DNA from: Candidatus Skiveiella danica
GTDB taxonomy: Bacteria > Pseudomonadota > Gammaproteobacteria > Burkholderiales > Burkholderiaceae_C
Reading direction: 5' to 3'
Assembly: GCA_016721925.1 (NCBI GenBank)
Contig: JADKHE010000002.1
Span: 62,001 to 126,000, forward strand
Length of the DNA stretch: 64,000 nucleotides
Made by a program: the position numbers and the translations under genes
Part shown: piece after piece, positions 1 to 8,794 of the stretch
Numbering within the stretch: position 1 is the stretch's first letter
How the letters are laid out: each line of letters starts with the position of its first letter
The notes under the pieces: model-generated
What the model saw: the letters and a program-made list of their open reading frames with translations, nothing else
The model's database searches: none
Told to the model about the DNA's origin: nothing

Positions 1-18
1 CAGCCGGTGACAGGGAGT

Positions 19-33
19 TGGCACGGTGCTTGC
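19..33 (+). promoter_or_regulatory. sigma-54 (RpoN) promoter of the urt operon
   Basis: The sequence TGGCACG, four bases, then TTGC matches the -24/-12 consensus, with GG at 20-21 and GC at 32-33 separated by exactly ten bases. It lies about 80 bases upstream of the urtA start. Urea uptake operons are commonly nitrogen-regulated through NtrC and RpoN, so this fits the function. The NtrC enhancer sites would lie to the left of the window. Confidence 0.8.
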
Positions 34-110
34 GAAGCAGGGTTCAGCGGCTTGATCGCAGGCTGCCCAACCTTACTGGCCGACCCACTCTTTCACTCTG
101 GAGAATCACC

Positions 111-1388
111 ATGAATCGTCGAGGACATCTCAAGACCATCGCTGCCGCCGCTGCCGTGGCAGCGGGCGCACTGACCTTCGCCACCCAAGCCCAGGCACAA
201 GCCAAGGACACCATCAAGGTGGGCGTGCTGCACAGCCTGTCCGGCACCATGGCCATCTCTGAAACGGTGTTGAAGGACACGGTGCTGATGGCCATTGACG
301 ACATCAACGCCAAGGGCGGCCTGCTGGGCAAGAAGCTCGAGGCCGTCGTGGTGGATCCAGCCTCCAACTGGCCGCTGTTCGCCGAAAAGACCAAGCAGCT
401 GCTGGGCCAGGACAAGGTTGCCGTCATCTTCGGTTGCTGGACGTCCGTGTCGCGCAAGTCGGTGCTGCCGGTGGTGGAAGAAATGAACGGCCTGCTGTTC
501 TACCCTGTTCAGTACGAGGGTGAAGAGCTGTCCAAGAACGTGTTCTACACCGGTGCCGCGCCCAACCAGCAGGCCATTCCGGCCGTGGACTACCTGATGA
601 GCAAGGCCGGCGGCGGCGCCAAGCGCTGGGTGCTGCTGGGCACCGACTACGTGTACCCCCGCACCACCAACAAGATCCTGCGCGCCTACCTCAAGAGCAA
701 GGGCGTGAAGGACAGCGACATCGACGAGAAGTACACCCCGTTCGGCCACAGCGATTACCAGACCATCGTGGCCGACATCAAGAAGTTCTCTGCCGGTGGC
801 AAGACCGCTGTGGTGTCCACCATCAACGGTGACTCCAACGTGCCGTTCTACAAGGAACTGGGCAACGCCGGCCTGAAGGCCAAGGACGTGCCGGTGGTGG
901 CCTTCAGCGTGGGTGAGGAAGAGCTGCGCGGCGTGGACACCAAGCCGCTGGTGGGCCACCTGGCGGCCTGGAACTACTTCATGTCGATCAAGAGCCCGGC
1001 CAACGATGCCTTCATCAAGCAGTGGAGCGCCTACGCCAAGGCCAAGAAGATTCCGGGTCACATGGACAAGCCGCTGACCAACGATCCGATGGAGGCCACC
1101 TGGATCGGTTTCAACATGTGGGCCCAGGCCGTGAAGAAGGCCAACTCCACCGACGTGGACAAGGTGATCGCCGCCATGGCCGGCCAGACCTTCAATGCGC
1201 CCAGCGGCATCGTGAGCAAGATGGACGAGAAGAACCACCACCTGCACAAGTCGGTGTTCATTGGCGAGATCAAGGCCGACGGCCAGTTCAACGTGGTCTG
1301 GAAGACACCCGGCCCGGTGAAGGCCAAGCCATGGTCGCCGTACATCGAAGGCAACGACAAGAAGCCTGACGAGCCGGCCAAGAAGTAA
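111..1388 (+). CDS. urtA: Urea ABC transporter, periplasmic substrate-binding protein UrtA
   Basis: UrtA binds urea in the periplasm and delivers it to the UrtBC permease. The 425-residue protein opens with a Sec-type signal peptide (MNRRGHLK, then an alanine-rich core ending near QAQAQA). The mature part begins DTIKVGVLHSLSGTMA, the usual start of a type 1 Leu/Ile/Val-binding fold. The segments FGCWTSVSRKSVLPVVEE and LLFYPVQYEGEE are typical of UrtA rather than LivK. I chose ATG 111 because GGAG lies just upstream and the signal peptide starts there; the frame is open further upstream without coding character. It is the first gene of urtABCDE, downstream of a sigma-54 promoter. Confidence 0.96.
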   Translation: MNRRGHLKTIAAAAAVAAGALTFATQAQAQAKDTIKVGVLHSLSGTMAISETVLKDTVLMAIDDINAKGGLLGKKLEAVVVDPASNWPLFAEKTKQLLGQDKVAVIFGCWTSVSRKSVLPVVEEMNGLLFYPVQYEGEELSKNVFYTGAAPNQQAIPAVDYLMSKAGGGAKRWVLLGTDYVYPRTTNKILRAYLKSKGVKDSDIDEKYTPFGHSDYQTIVADIKKFSAGGKTAVVSTINGDSNVPFYKELGNAGLKAKDVPVVAFSVGEEELRGVDTKPLVGHLAAWNYFMSIKSPANDAFIKQWSAYAKAKKIPGHMDKPLTNDPMEATWIGFNMWAQAVKKANSTDVDKVIAAMAGQTFNAPSGIVSKMDEKNHHLHKSVFIGEIKADGQFNVVWKTPGPVKAKPWSPYIEGNDKKPDEPAKK

Positions 1389-1408
1389 GCACCTCGCGCG
1401 CGTCCGAT

Positions 1409-1445
1409 GGGGGGAGGGCGCAGGCCTTTCCCCCTTTTCTTTTTC
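1409..1445 (+). terminator. Possible intra-operon attenuator after urtA
   Basis: A G6 run (1409-1414) can pair with C5 (1430-1434), and a T-rich tract (TTTTCTTTTTC) follows. A partial terminator here would make urtA transcript exceed urtBCDE transcript, a common arrangement for binding-protein genes. The loop is long (about 15 nt), so the structure is only moderately convincing. Confidence 0.4.
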
Positions 1446-1458
1446 TGAGTGGGCCACC

Positions 1459-3048
1459 ATGCACCGACTCCGCCTCTTTCGACTGTTTCACGTGCTGATC
1501 TGCCTCGGCCTCTGGTCCGGCGCCGTGCAGGCGCTGACCGCCTCTGAAGCCAGCGCCATTGCCGTGGGCGAAACCGACGCCCGTCTTGAGGCCCTCGCCA
1601 AGGCGGTTGCCACAGCCGATGACCGCACCGCCGCATTCATCCAGGCATTGGCTGATGATGCGGTCAAGGTGTCCGGCGGCCGAGTCTTCATCGTGCGTGA
1701 TGGCAAGGGGGTGGATCCCCTGACCGGTCTGGGCATCGCCGTGCCGGCCGATGCCGAGGACGTGGTCAGCAACAACCGGATGCGCGGTGAGCTGGACAAC
1801 GCGATGGCTGCGCTCAAGCTGTTCAGCAAGGATGACAAGCTGCGCCTGCAGGGCGTCAAGGCCCTGCTCAAGGAGCCGGACGAAGCCCGTCTGCCGCTGG
1901 TGGAAAAGGCGCTGGCCGCCGAGAAGGACGAGACCATTCGCACGCAGCTGGAACTGGCCCGTGCGGCCGCGTTGCTGGGCAGCAGCGACAAAGACCGTCG
2001 TCTCGAAGCCGCTCGGGCGATGGGACAGAGCAAAACGCCCGAGACCAAGCTCCTGCTCAACGAGCGCATGAAGGCGGAGGCCGACCCCGCGGTCAAGGCG
2101 CAGCTCGAAGCCTCCTTGCGCGCCATCGAAGGCGCACTGGCCTGGGGCGACAAGCTCGGCGCCCTGTTCTCGGGCATCAGCCTGGGCTCCATCCTTCTGC
2201 TGGTGGCGCTCGGCCTGGCCATCACCTACGGACTGATGGGCGTGATCAACATGGCCCACGGCGAACTGATGATGATTGGCGCCTATGCGACCTACGTGGT
2301 GCAGGGCCTGTTCCAGAAGTTTCTTCCCGGTGCCTTTGACTGGTACCTGCTGGCCGCCGTGCCGGTGGCGTTCATGGCGTCGGCGCTGGTGGGCGCCGCG
2401 CTGGAGCGCAGCGTGATCCGATTTCTTTATGGCCGGCCCCTGGAAACGCTGCTGGCCACCTGGGGCATCAGCCTGATGCTGATGCAGGGCATCCGGTCGA
2501 TTTTTGGTGCGCAGAACGTGGGGGTGGAGAACCCTTCGTGGATGAGCGGCGGGGTGCAGGTCCTGTCCAACCTCAGTCTGCCCTACAACCGCCTGGTCAT
2601 CATCGCCTTTGCGGCTGCCGTGCTGTTGGGCATGGCTTTCCTGATCGGCAAGACCCGCCTGGGTCTGTTCGTGCGCGGTGTCACGCAAAACCGTCCGATC
2701 GCGTCCTGCATGGGTGTGAATACCGCCCGTGTCGACACGTATGCCTTTGCGCTGGGCTCCGGCATTGCCGGGCTGGCCGGCTGCGCGCTGAGCCAGGTCG
2801 GCAACGTGGGCCCGGACCTGGGCCAGAGCTATATCGTCGACGCCTTCATGGTGGTGGTGCTTGGCGGCGTGGGCCAACTGGCCGGCACGGTTTACGCGGC
2901 CATGGGCCTGGGCATCCTGAACAAGTTGCTCGAGGGCTGGACCGGCGCGGTGCTGGCCAAGATCGCGGTGCTGGTGTTCATCATCATCTTCATCCAGAAG
3001 CGGCCGCAGGGCATCTTCGCGATGAAGGGCCGGAGCGCAGAAGCATGA
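1459..3048 (+). CDS. urtB: Urea ABC transporter permease UrtB
   Basis: This is one of two membrane subunits of the urea importer. The 529-residue protein has a signal peptide, then a soluble, charged, helical periplasmic region of about 200 residues, which is characteristic of UrtB and absent from LivH. A LivH-like multi-pass membrane domain starts near residue 225 (LGALFSGISLGSILLLVALGL). The motif GLMGVINMAHGELMMIGAY is the family signature of branched-chain-type permeases. The stop codon overlaps the urtC start (ATGA), so the two are translationally coupled. Confidence 0.95.
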   Translation: MHRLRLFRLFHVLICLGLWSGAVQALTASEASAIAVGETDARLEALAKAVATADDRTAAFIQALADDAVKVSGGRVFIVRDGKGVDPLTGLGIAVPADAEDVVSNNRMRGELDNAMAALKLFSKDDKLRLQGVKALLKEPDEARLPLVEKALAAEKDETIRTQLELARAAALLGSSDKDRRLEAARAMGQSKTPETKLLLNERMKAEADPAVKAQLEASLRAIEGALAWGDKLGALFSGISLGSILLLVALGLAITYGLMGVINMAHGELMMIGAYATYVVQGLFQKFLPGAFDWYLLAAVPVAFMASALVGAALERSVIRFLYGRPLETLLATWGISLMLMQGIRSIFGAQNVGVENPSWMSGGVQVLSNLSLPYNRLVIIAFAAAVLLGMAFLIGKTRLGLFVRGVTQNRPIASCMGVNTARVDTYAFALGSGIAGLAGCALSQVGNVGPDLGQSYIVDAFMVVVLGGVGQLAGTVYAAMGLGILNKLLEGWTGAVLAKIAVLVFIIIFIQKRPQGIFAMKGRSAEA

Positions 3049-4160
3049 GCACGAAAGAGAATTCCCTGACTCTGCCCGCCCCGGCGCCGCTGCTCAGCCG
3101 CACCGGCTGGTCGGCCTTCATCGTCGCGCTGATCGTGGTCTGCGCCGTGGCGCCGGTGCTCAACATGGTGGTGCCACAGGGCAGCGTATTCCACATGAGC
3201 GACTATGCCGTGGCGCTGGTCGGCAAGATCATGTGCTACGCCATCTGCGCGCTGGCCATGGACCTGATCTGGGGCTACACCGGCATCCTGAGCCTGGGCC
3301 ACGGCCTGTTCTTCGCGCTCGGCGGCTACGTCATGGGCATGTACCTGATGCGCCAGATCGGCCGCGACGGCAACTACAAGAGCGACCTGCCCGACTTCAT
3401 GGTGTTCCTGGACTGGAAGACGCTGCCCTGGCACTGGACCTTCAGTGACAGCTTCATCGCCACGCTGATCCTGATCATTGCCGTGCCCGGCCTGGTGGCC
3501 TTCGTGTTTGGCTACTTCGCCTTCCGCTCGCGCATCAAGGGCGTGTACTTCTCCATCATCACGCAGGCCATGACCTTTGCCGCGATGCTGCTGTTCTTCC
3601 GCAACGAGACCGGTTTCGGCGGCAACAACGGCTTCACCGACTTCAAGCGCATCCTGGGCCTGCCGGTGGCCACGCAGTCGATGCGCATGACCCTGTTCGT
3701 ACTGACCGGCCTCACTCTGCTGGGCTGCTTTCTGTTTGCGCGCTGGTTGGTGCGCAGCAAGTTCGGCCGCGTGCTGCAGGCGATCCGCGATGCGGAAACC
3801 CGGGTGATGTTTTCAGGCTACTCGCCGCTGCCCTACAAGCTGACGATCTGGACCATCTCCGCCATCATGTGCGGCGTGGCCGGCGCGCTGTATGTGCCGC
3901 AGGTCGGCATCATCAATCCCGGCGAGATGAGTCCGGCCAACTCGATCGAGATCGCCATCTGGGCGGCCGTGGGCGGACGCGCCACGCTGATCGGACCGAT
4001 CATCGGCGCTTTCATCGTCAACGGAGCCAAGAGCTGGCTGACCGTCACCGCGCCGGAGTTCTGGCTGTACTTCCTCGGGGCTCTGTTCATCGCTGTCACG
4101 CTGTTCCTGCCCAATGGGGTGGTCGGCCTGGTGAAGAAATTGAAGGGAGGTGAAAAGTGA
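3045..4160 (+). CDS. urtC: Urea ABC transporter permease UrtC
   Basis: This is the second membrane subunit, LivM-like, 371 residues, with about ten hydrophobic segments. The signature DLIWGYTGILSLGHGLFFAL near residue 70 is typical of LivM/UrtC permeases. ATG 3045 overlaps the urtB stop by four bases, and the urtC stop overlaps the GTG start of urtD in the same way. That tight coupling supports a single transcript and fixes the start. Confidence 0.95.
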   Translation: MSTKENSLTLPAPAPLLSRTGWSAFIVALIVVCAVAPVLNMVVPQGSVFHMSDYAVALVGKIMCYAICALAMDLIWGYTGILSLGHGLFFALGGYVMGMYLMRQIGRDGNYKSDLPDFMVFLDWKTLPWHWTFSDSFIATLILIIAVPGLVAFVFGYFAFRSRIKGVYFSIITQAMTFAAMLLFFRNETGFGGNNGFTDFKRILGLPVATQSMRMTLFVLTGLTLLGCFLFARWLVRSKFGRVLQAIRDAETRVMFSGYSPLPYKLTIWTISAIMCGVAGALYVPQVGIINPGEMSPANSIEIAIWAAVGGRATLIGPIIGAFIVNGAKSWLTVTAPEFWLYFLGALFIAVTLFLPNGVVGLVKKLKGGEK

Positions 4161-5035
4161 CCCCCGACCTGATGGAAGAAGGCGCGCGGATTCGCGAGGC
4201 GCGCGCGGCAAGGCCCGCTCCCACCGGAAAGACCGAATCCGGCGGGCGCAAGGCGGGCTTCTCGCGCATCGCCACACCGGGCGAGGTGGACATCACCCAC
4301 GGCCGCATCCTGTATCTGGAAGATGTCAGCGTGAGCTTCGACGGGTTCAAGGCCATCAACAAGCTGAGCCTGGACATCGCCCCCGGCGAGCTGCGCTGCA
4401 TCATTGGCCCCAACGGCGCCGGCAAGACCACGATGATGGACATCATCACCGGCAAGACCCGGCCCGACTCGGGCACCGTGTTCTTTGGCAGCACCATCGA
4501 CCTGCTTCGCCACAACGAGCCGCAGATCGCCCAGCTGGGCATCGGTCGCAAGTTCCAGAAACCCACGGTGTTCGAGCAACTCAGCGTGTTCGAGAACCTG
4601 GAACTCGCGCTCAAGACGCACAAGGGCGTGGCCGCTTCGATGCGCTTCCGCCTCGATTCGGCCCAGAGCGACCGCGTCGCCGAGCTGCTGCACACCATCC
4701 ATCTGGCCGACAGCGTGCGGCGCATGGCCGGCAACCTGAGCCATGGCCAGAAGCAGTGGCTGGAGATCGGCATGCTGCTGATGCAGGACCCCAAGCTGCT
4801 GCTGCTCGACGAGCCCGTGGCCGGCATGACCGACGAGGAAACCGCCCGCACCGCCGAGCTCTTCCTCACGCTCAAGGGCAAGCACAGCCTGATGGTGGTG
4901 GAGCACGACATGAGCTTTATCAAGACCATCAGCGAGATCGTCACCGTGCTGTGCGACGGCTCCGTACTGGCGCAAGGCACGCTGGACCAGGTGCAGGCGG
5001 ACGAGCGCGTGATCGAGGTGTATCTTGGCCGATGA
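4157..5035 (+). CDS. urtD: Urea ABC transporter ATP-binding protein UrtD
   Basis: This is the LivG-type ATPase of the urea importer, 292 residues. A polar extension of about 45 residues precedes the ATPase core. Walker A is GPNGAGKTT, the ABC signature is LSHGQKQW, and Walker B is LLLLDEP followed by VAGMTDEE. The H-loop is VVEHDMSF. GTG 4157 is the start: GGGAGG lies just upstream and the codon overlaps the urtC stop. Confidence 0.95.
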   Translation: MTPDLMEEGARIREARAARPAPTGKTESGGRKAGFSRIATPGEVDITHGRILYLEDVSVSFDGFKAINKLSLDIAPGELRCIIGPNGAGKTTMMDIITGKTRPDSGTVFFGSTIDLLRHNEPQIAQLGIGRKFQKPTVFEQLSVFENLELALKTHKGVAASMRFRLDSAQSDRVAELLHTIHLADSVRRMAGNLSHGQKQWLEIGMLLMQDPKLLLLDEPVAGMTDEETARTAELFLTLKGKHSLMVVEHDMSFIKTISEIVTVLCDGSVLAQGTLDQVQADERVIEVYLGR

Positions 5036-5056
5036 CGCGCCGCTTGGGAGCATGAA

Positions 5057-5749
5057 ATGTTGAACGTCAAGAATATCAACCAGTACTACGGCGGATCCCA
5101 CATCCTGCGCGACGTGAGCCTGCAGGCGCACCAGGGCAAGGTCACCGTGCTGCTGGGGCGCAACGGCGTGGGCAAGACCACGTTGCTCAAGAGCCTGATG
5201 GGTTTGGTGCCCATCAAGACCGGCACGATTGAGTTCGACGGCAAGCCCCTGCAGGCCGCCACGCCTTACGAGCGCGCCCGCGCCGGCATTGGCTTCGTGC
5301 CGCAGGGCCGTGAAATCTTCGCCCGCCTCACGGTGGAAGAAAACCTGCGCATGGGCCTGGCCTACAAACCCGGCAGCACGCCGATCCCGGCCGAGCTGTA
5401 CGAGCTGTTTCCGGTGCTCAAGCAGATGCTGCACCGGCGCGGGGGTGACCTCTCCGGTGGGCAGCAGCAGCAGCTGGCCATTGCCCGCGCGCTGGCCGCC
5501 GGCCCCAAGCTGCTCATCCTGGACGAACCCACCGAAGGCATCCAGCCCAGCATCATCAAGGACATCGGCCGGGTCATCCGCATGCTGGCCGACCGCGGCA
5601 CCATGGCCATCCTGCTGTGCGAGCAGTTCTACGACTTTGCCCAGGAACTGGCCGACGACTACCTGGTCATGGAGCGCGGCGAGTTCATCGCCCGCGGGCC
5701 GGGCAGCGAAATGGAAGACAAAGGCATCCGGCAGCTGGTGGCGATCTGA
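5057..5749 (+). CDS. urtE: Urea ABC transporter ATP-binding protein UrtE
   Basis: This is the second, LivF-type ATPase, 230 residues, pairing with UrtD to drive UrtBC. Walker A is GRNGVGKTT, the signature is LSGGQQQQ, Walker B is LLILDEP, and the segment EGIQPSI is typical of LivF/UrtE. It lies 21 bases after urtD. No urease gene follows, although ureDABCEFG commonly lies downstream of urtE in this group; such genes must be elsewhere or left of the window. Confidence 0.95.
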   Translation: MLNVKNINQYYGGSHILRDVSLQAHQGKVTVLLGRNGVGKTTLLKSLMGLVPIKTGTIEFDGKPLQAATPYERARAGIGFVPQGREIFARLTVEENLRMGLAYKPGSTPIPAELYELFPVLKQMLHRRGGDLSGGQQQQLAIARALAAGPKLLILDEPTEGIQPSIIKDIGRVIRMLADRGTMAILLCEQFYDFAQELADDYLVMERGEFIARGPGSEMEDKGIRQLVAI

Positions 5750-5821
5750 GGGCTGCCTGGGTGATTGCCCGTGTCGCTCTGTGGTCTGCAGCCCGGCGCA
5801 AACTCGGGCACCATTGCGGGC

Positions 5822-6691
5822 ATGAACGACACCATCCCCTACATCCCCCCCAAGGTCTGGACCCCGCCCGAAAGCAGCGGCGGCCGGTTTGCCAACATCA
5901 ACCGCCCCGTGGCCGGCGCCACGCACGAGAAAGAACTGCCGGTGGGTCAACACCCGCTGCAGCTGTATTCGCTGGGCACGCCCAACGGCGTCAAGGTCAC
6001 GGTGATGCTCGAAGAGCTGCTGGCCGCCGGCCACAGTGGCGCCGAATACGACGCCTGGCTGGTCCGTATCAACGAGGGGCAGCAGTTCGGCAGTGGGTTT
6101 GTGGCGATTAACCCCAACTCCAAGATCCCGGCGCTTCTGGACCAAAGCGGGCCGCAGCCGGTGCGGGTGTTCGAGTCTGGCGCCATCCTGCTGTACCTGG
6201 CCGAAAAGTTCGGCGCCTTCGTGCCCACCGAGCCGGCTGCGCGCGCCGAGTGCCTGAGCTGGCTGTTTTGGCAGATGGGCAGCGCGCCATACCTGGGCGG
6301 CGGTTTCGGCCACTTCTACGCCTATGCCCCGGAGAAGATCCGCTACGCCATCGACCGCTACGCCATGGAAGTCAAGCGCCAGATGGACGTGCTGGATCGC
6401 CGCTTGGCCGAAGTGCCCTACGTGGCCGGCGAAAGCTACACCATCGCCGACATGGCCATCTGGCCCTGGTACGGGCAGCTGGCCAAGGGCCTCACGTACG
6501 AGGCTGGCGAGTTCCTGCAGGTGCACACCTATACGAATGTGGTGCGCTGGGCCGAGCGCCTGTACGAGCGCCCCGCCGTGCGCCGAGGCCGCATGGTCAA
6601 CCGCGTGCAGGGCGACCCCGCCAGCCAGTTGCATGAGCGCCACGACGCCAGCGATTTCGAATTAAGGACGCAGGACAAGTTGGGGCGGTGA
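5822..6691 (+). CDS. yghU: YghU-type glutathione S-transferase / disulfide-bond oxidoreductase
   Basis: The 289-residue cytoplasmic protein of the Nu-class glutathione transferase family probably reduces disulfides or peroxides with glutathione. The YghU-specific N-terminal extension is present (YIPPKVW, then RFANINRPVAGATHEKELP). A thioredoxin-fold segment follows (LQLYSLGTPNGVKVTVMLEE), then NPNSKIPAL and the ESGAILLYLAEK glutathione-binding motif. The C-terminal half is the all-helical GST domain. ATG 5822 is chosen because the family-conserved N terminus starts there. It lies 72 bases after urtE and is probably not functionally linked to it. Confidence 0.92.
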   Translation: MNDTIPYIPPKVWTPPESSGGRFANINRPVAGATHEKELPVGQHPLQLYSLGTPNGVKVTVMLEELLAAGHSGAEYDAWLVRINEGQQFGSGFVAINPNSKIPALLDQSGPQPVRVFESGAILLYLAEKFGAFVPTEPAARAECLSWLFWQMGSAPYLGGGFGHFYAYAPEKIRYAIDRYAMEVKRQMDVLDRRLAEVPYVAGESYTIADMAIWPWYGQLAKGLTYEAGEFLQVHTYTNVVRWAERLYERPAVRRGRMVNRVQGDPASQLHERHDASDFELRTQDKLGR

Positions 6692-6860
6692 CTGCCGAAT
6701 CCGTCAAGCGGATTTCGCAGCGCTTTTTGCTGCAACTGACGACGCCAGGTGGCGAGAAACTGAGCGTTGAATGGATTCGCCAACCGGATGTTTTCGGTGA
6801 TGCTCTGGCCAGTTTCACCTAAGGTGCATACAGAAATCCTGCAGGCCCGCCAAATGAACA

Positions 6861-6891
6861 AAGCCCCGCTACCTTTTGAGTAGCGGGGCTT
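6861..6891. terminator. Hairpin terminator, the original tRNA-Thr terminator left outside the island
   Basis: An 11-bp stem (AAGCCCCGCTA / TAGCGGGGCTT) encloses a 9-base loop. It lies 12 bases outside the left att repeat. A closely similar hairpin (AAACCCCGCTA / TAGCGGGGTTT) lies just inside the right end of the island, next to the intact tRNA-Thr. The left copy is therefore probably the ancestral chromosomal terminator, separated from its tRNA by the insertion. It may now also end yghU transcription. Confidence 0.7.
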
Positions 6892-6902
6892 CTATTGCTG
6901 AC

Positions 6903-6951
6903 TTGGTGCCGGAGAGATGAATCGAACACCAGACCTTCTCATTACGAATGA
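6903..6951 (-). repeat. attL: 49-bp direct repeat, displaced 3' part of tRNA-Thr
   Basis: These 49 bases are identical to 19027-19075 except at one position (A at 6931, C at 19055). They correspond to the 3' portion of tRNA-Thr(CGT) on the minus strand, from the anticodon arm to the encoded CCA. The 5' part of the tRNA is absent, so this is not a functional gene. It marks the left boundary of the inserted island. Confidence 0.9.
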
Positions 6952-7079
6952 TGGGATAGGTGTATTTGGCGTTGTTGATTGCTGCTGATACAATCTATAC
7001 AAATCAACAACTTACAAGCTTTTTACTGGACGCAATGACAGTTTGAGCGTTGATTGAAATGTGGCAGTTTCCGTTGAAT

Positions 7080-7101
7080 TTGCCTACAGATTGCCTACAG
7101 A
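7080..7101 (+). repeat. Two tandem 11-bp repeats (TTGCCTACAGA), left island end
   Basis: Two exact copies of TTGCCTACAGA stand head to tail, about 130 bases inside attL and 14 bases before the integrase start. The same pair, with two changes at the end of its second copy, occurs near the right island end at 18949-18970 in the same orientation. Paired direct repeats flanking both att cores are what arm-type integrase sites look like. The position just upstream of int also suits autoregulation. Confidence 0.6.
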
Positions 7102-7115
7102 TTTTCGGGGGTGCC

Positions 7116-8432
7116 ATGAAACAGCAAACAAACCGGGTTCGCCTGACTGCTGGGCGGGTTGACGAATTCGCCTGTCCGGCCGACAAGCCCCAGGCTTTTC
7201 TATGGGACACCGATACCCCGACGCTGGCGCTACGGGTGACGCCCACGGGCCGGAAAACCTACGTTTTCGAGTCTCGCCTTGATGGCGCGACCATCCGAAT
7301 CAATCTGGGCACGGTGGCAGACTGGCCGATTGAAAAAGCACGCACCAAAGCCCAAGGCTTGAAGATGCTTGTTGACGATGGGAAAGACCCGCGGGAAATA
7401 GAGCGTCAGCAGCAGGCCGACAAAGCCGCCGCCAAGGCCGCCGCCGCCGCCCAGGCGCTGACCGTGGGTGATGTCTGGCCGCTGTATCTGGAGCAGGGCA
7501 GGCCCAAGCGCAAAGACGCATGGAAGCCGCGCTATCTGGCCGACCTGAAAGCGATGGCCGCGACCGGAGGCGAAAAGAAAAAGCGGGGGCAGGGCAACAC
7601 CCGACCAGGGCCGCTGTATCCGCTGCTGGCACTGCCGCTGGCTGGGGTGAATGAGGACAGTCTGAAAAGTTGGTATGACCGCGAGGCACTGACCGGCAAG
7701 CATCAAGCCGCCCGCGCATTGATGATGTTTCGCGGTTTCCTGCGCTGGTGCGCTGGCCGCCCTGAATACCGCGCCATGACCGACCGCGAGGCCGGCCGGG
7801 CCGCCGCCATCGTGGAAAATCTGCCCTGCAACACCCGCCGCACCGATGCCCTGGAGGCCGCCCAGGTGCCCGGCTGGTGGTCTGGTGTGGAGCAACTGAG
7901 CAACCGCACCGCCAGCGCCTATCTTCGCGCCCTGCTGCTGACAGGCGCACGGCGCGAGGAACTGGCCGCCCTCAAATGGGCGAACGTGGATTTCCAGTGG
8001 CGCAAGCTGACCATTGCCGACAAGGTGGACGCAACCCGCACCATTCCGTTGACCCCGTATCTGGCGCAACTGCTGGCAACCCTGCCCAGGGTGAATGCGT
8101 TTGTGTTCGCGTCAAGTGGCAAAGCTGGACGCATTGCTGACGCCCGCGCCAGCCATGCGAGAGCCCTGCAAAGCGCCGGAATCGAGAGCCTGACCATTCA
8201 CGGCCTGCGCCGTTCGTTCTCGCTGCTGGGTGAATCGGCCGGGGCGCCTGCCGGTGCCATCGCGCAGGTCATGGGGCACAAGCCCAGCGCGACCGCTGAA
8301 GGCTACCGCCCGCGCAGCGTGGATGCCTTGAGGCCGTATCTGGCGCAGATTGAAGCGCACATTCTGGAGCAGGCCGGCGTGGAGTTCGTGCCGAGCGTGG
8401 AGCCGGGCAAGCTGGCGCTGGTGGCCGCTTGA
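7116..8432 (+). CDS. P4-type tyrosine recombinase (island integrase)
   Basis: The 438-residue integrase catalyses site-specific insertion and excision of the island at tRNA-Thr. The N-terminal domain resembles the P4 integrase arm-binding domain (LALRVTPTGRKTYVFES, LGTVADWPIEKARTKA). The catalytic set is visible: R279 in TGARREE, H362 and R365 in IHGLRRSF, H388 in MGHKP, and the nucleophile Y397. ATG 7116 is preferred over an in-frame upstream start because homology to the family begins there and the tandem 11-bp repeats occupy the sequence immediately upstream. Being near attL fits its role. Confidence 0.92.
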   Translation: MKQQTNRVRLTAGRVDEFACPADKPQAFLWDTDTPTLALRVTPTGRKTYVFESRLDGATIRINLGTVADWPIEKARTKAQGLKMLVDDGKDPREIERQQQADKAAAKAAAAAQALTVGDVWPLYLEQGRPKRKDAWKPRYLADLKAMAATGGEKKKRGQGNTRPGPLYPLLALPLAGVNEDSLKSWYDREALTGKHQAARALMMFRGFLRWCAGRPEYRAMTDREAGRAAAIVENLPCNTRRTDALEAAQVPGWWSGVEQLSNRTASAYLRALLLTGARREELAALKWANVDFQWRKLTIADKVDATRTIPLTPYLAQLLATLPRVNAFVFASSGKAGRIADARASHARALQSAGIESLTIHGLRRSFSLLGESAGAPAGAIAQVMGHKPSATAEGYRPRSVDALRPYLAQIEAHILEQAGVEFVPSVEPGKLALVAA

Positions 8433-8457
8433 AGGCTTTCTATTTGTAACGCATAAT
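8429..8457 (+). promoter_or_regulatory. Candidate promoter of the toxin-antitoxin operon
   Basis: TTGAAG, a 17-base spacer and CATAAT form a plausible sigma-70 promoter at the end of int. Transcription would start around 8464. That would favour ATG 8468 over ATG 8456 as the toxin start and leave almost no leader. It is prediction by eye only. Confidence 0.4.
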
Positions 8458-8794
8458 GCACAACGTCATGGTTGAAGTCAAAGCCTACCAAGACAACGCG
8501 GGGCGCACGCCTTACGCCGAATGGCTCAGTGACCTGACCGACAACAAGACCAAAGCCCGGATTGTGGTTCGCGTCAACCGCATGGCCGCTGGCAACTTCG
8601 GGGACTGCAAGCCGCTGCGCGATGGCGTGCAAGAGTTGAAGATTGACATTGGGCCGGGGTACCGGGTGTATCTGAGCAGGCAGGGGCCGATTCTGGTGTT
8701 GCTGCTGTGTGGCGGCGACAAGGGCGACCAAAGCCGCGACATAGAGCGAGCCATTGAGTATTTGAAAGACTGGAAACAAAGGGGTAAACCATGA
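8456..8794 (+). CDS. RelE/ParE-superfamily toxin (HigB-like addiction module killer protein)
   Basis: The 112-residue protein (108 if translation starts at ATG 8468) matches the family of short RelE-like killer proteins paired with a downstream HTH antidote. Typical segments are WLSDLTDNKTKARIVVRVNRMAAGNFGD with interruptions, then LKIDIGPGYRVY and VLLLCGGDKGDQSRDI near the C terminus. Members usually act as ribosome-dependent or free mRNA nucleases. Its stop codon overlaps the start of the antitoxin gene by four bases (ATGA), giving the toxin-first order usual for this subfamily. Confidence 0.88.
   Translation: MHNVMVEVKAYQDNAGRTPYAEWLSDLTDNKTKARIVVRVNRMAAGNFGDCKPLRDGVQELKIDIGPGYRVYLSRQGPILVLLLCGGDKGDQSRDIERAIEYLKDWKQRGKP

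Noticed and set aside
1288..2877. 529-codon minus-strand frame opposite urtB
   Set aside because: It is a shadow of urtB; no domain or ribosome site.
3833..6643. 936-codon open frame on the minus strand opposite urtDE and yghU
   Set aside because: It is a shadow of GC-rich genes: the composition is His/Ala/Gln-rich and no domain is recognisable, while the plus-strand genes have clear motifs.
6692..6860. A gene between yghU and the left att repeat
   Set aside because: No frame with coding character; only short hairpins are seen.
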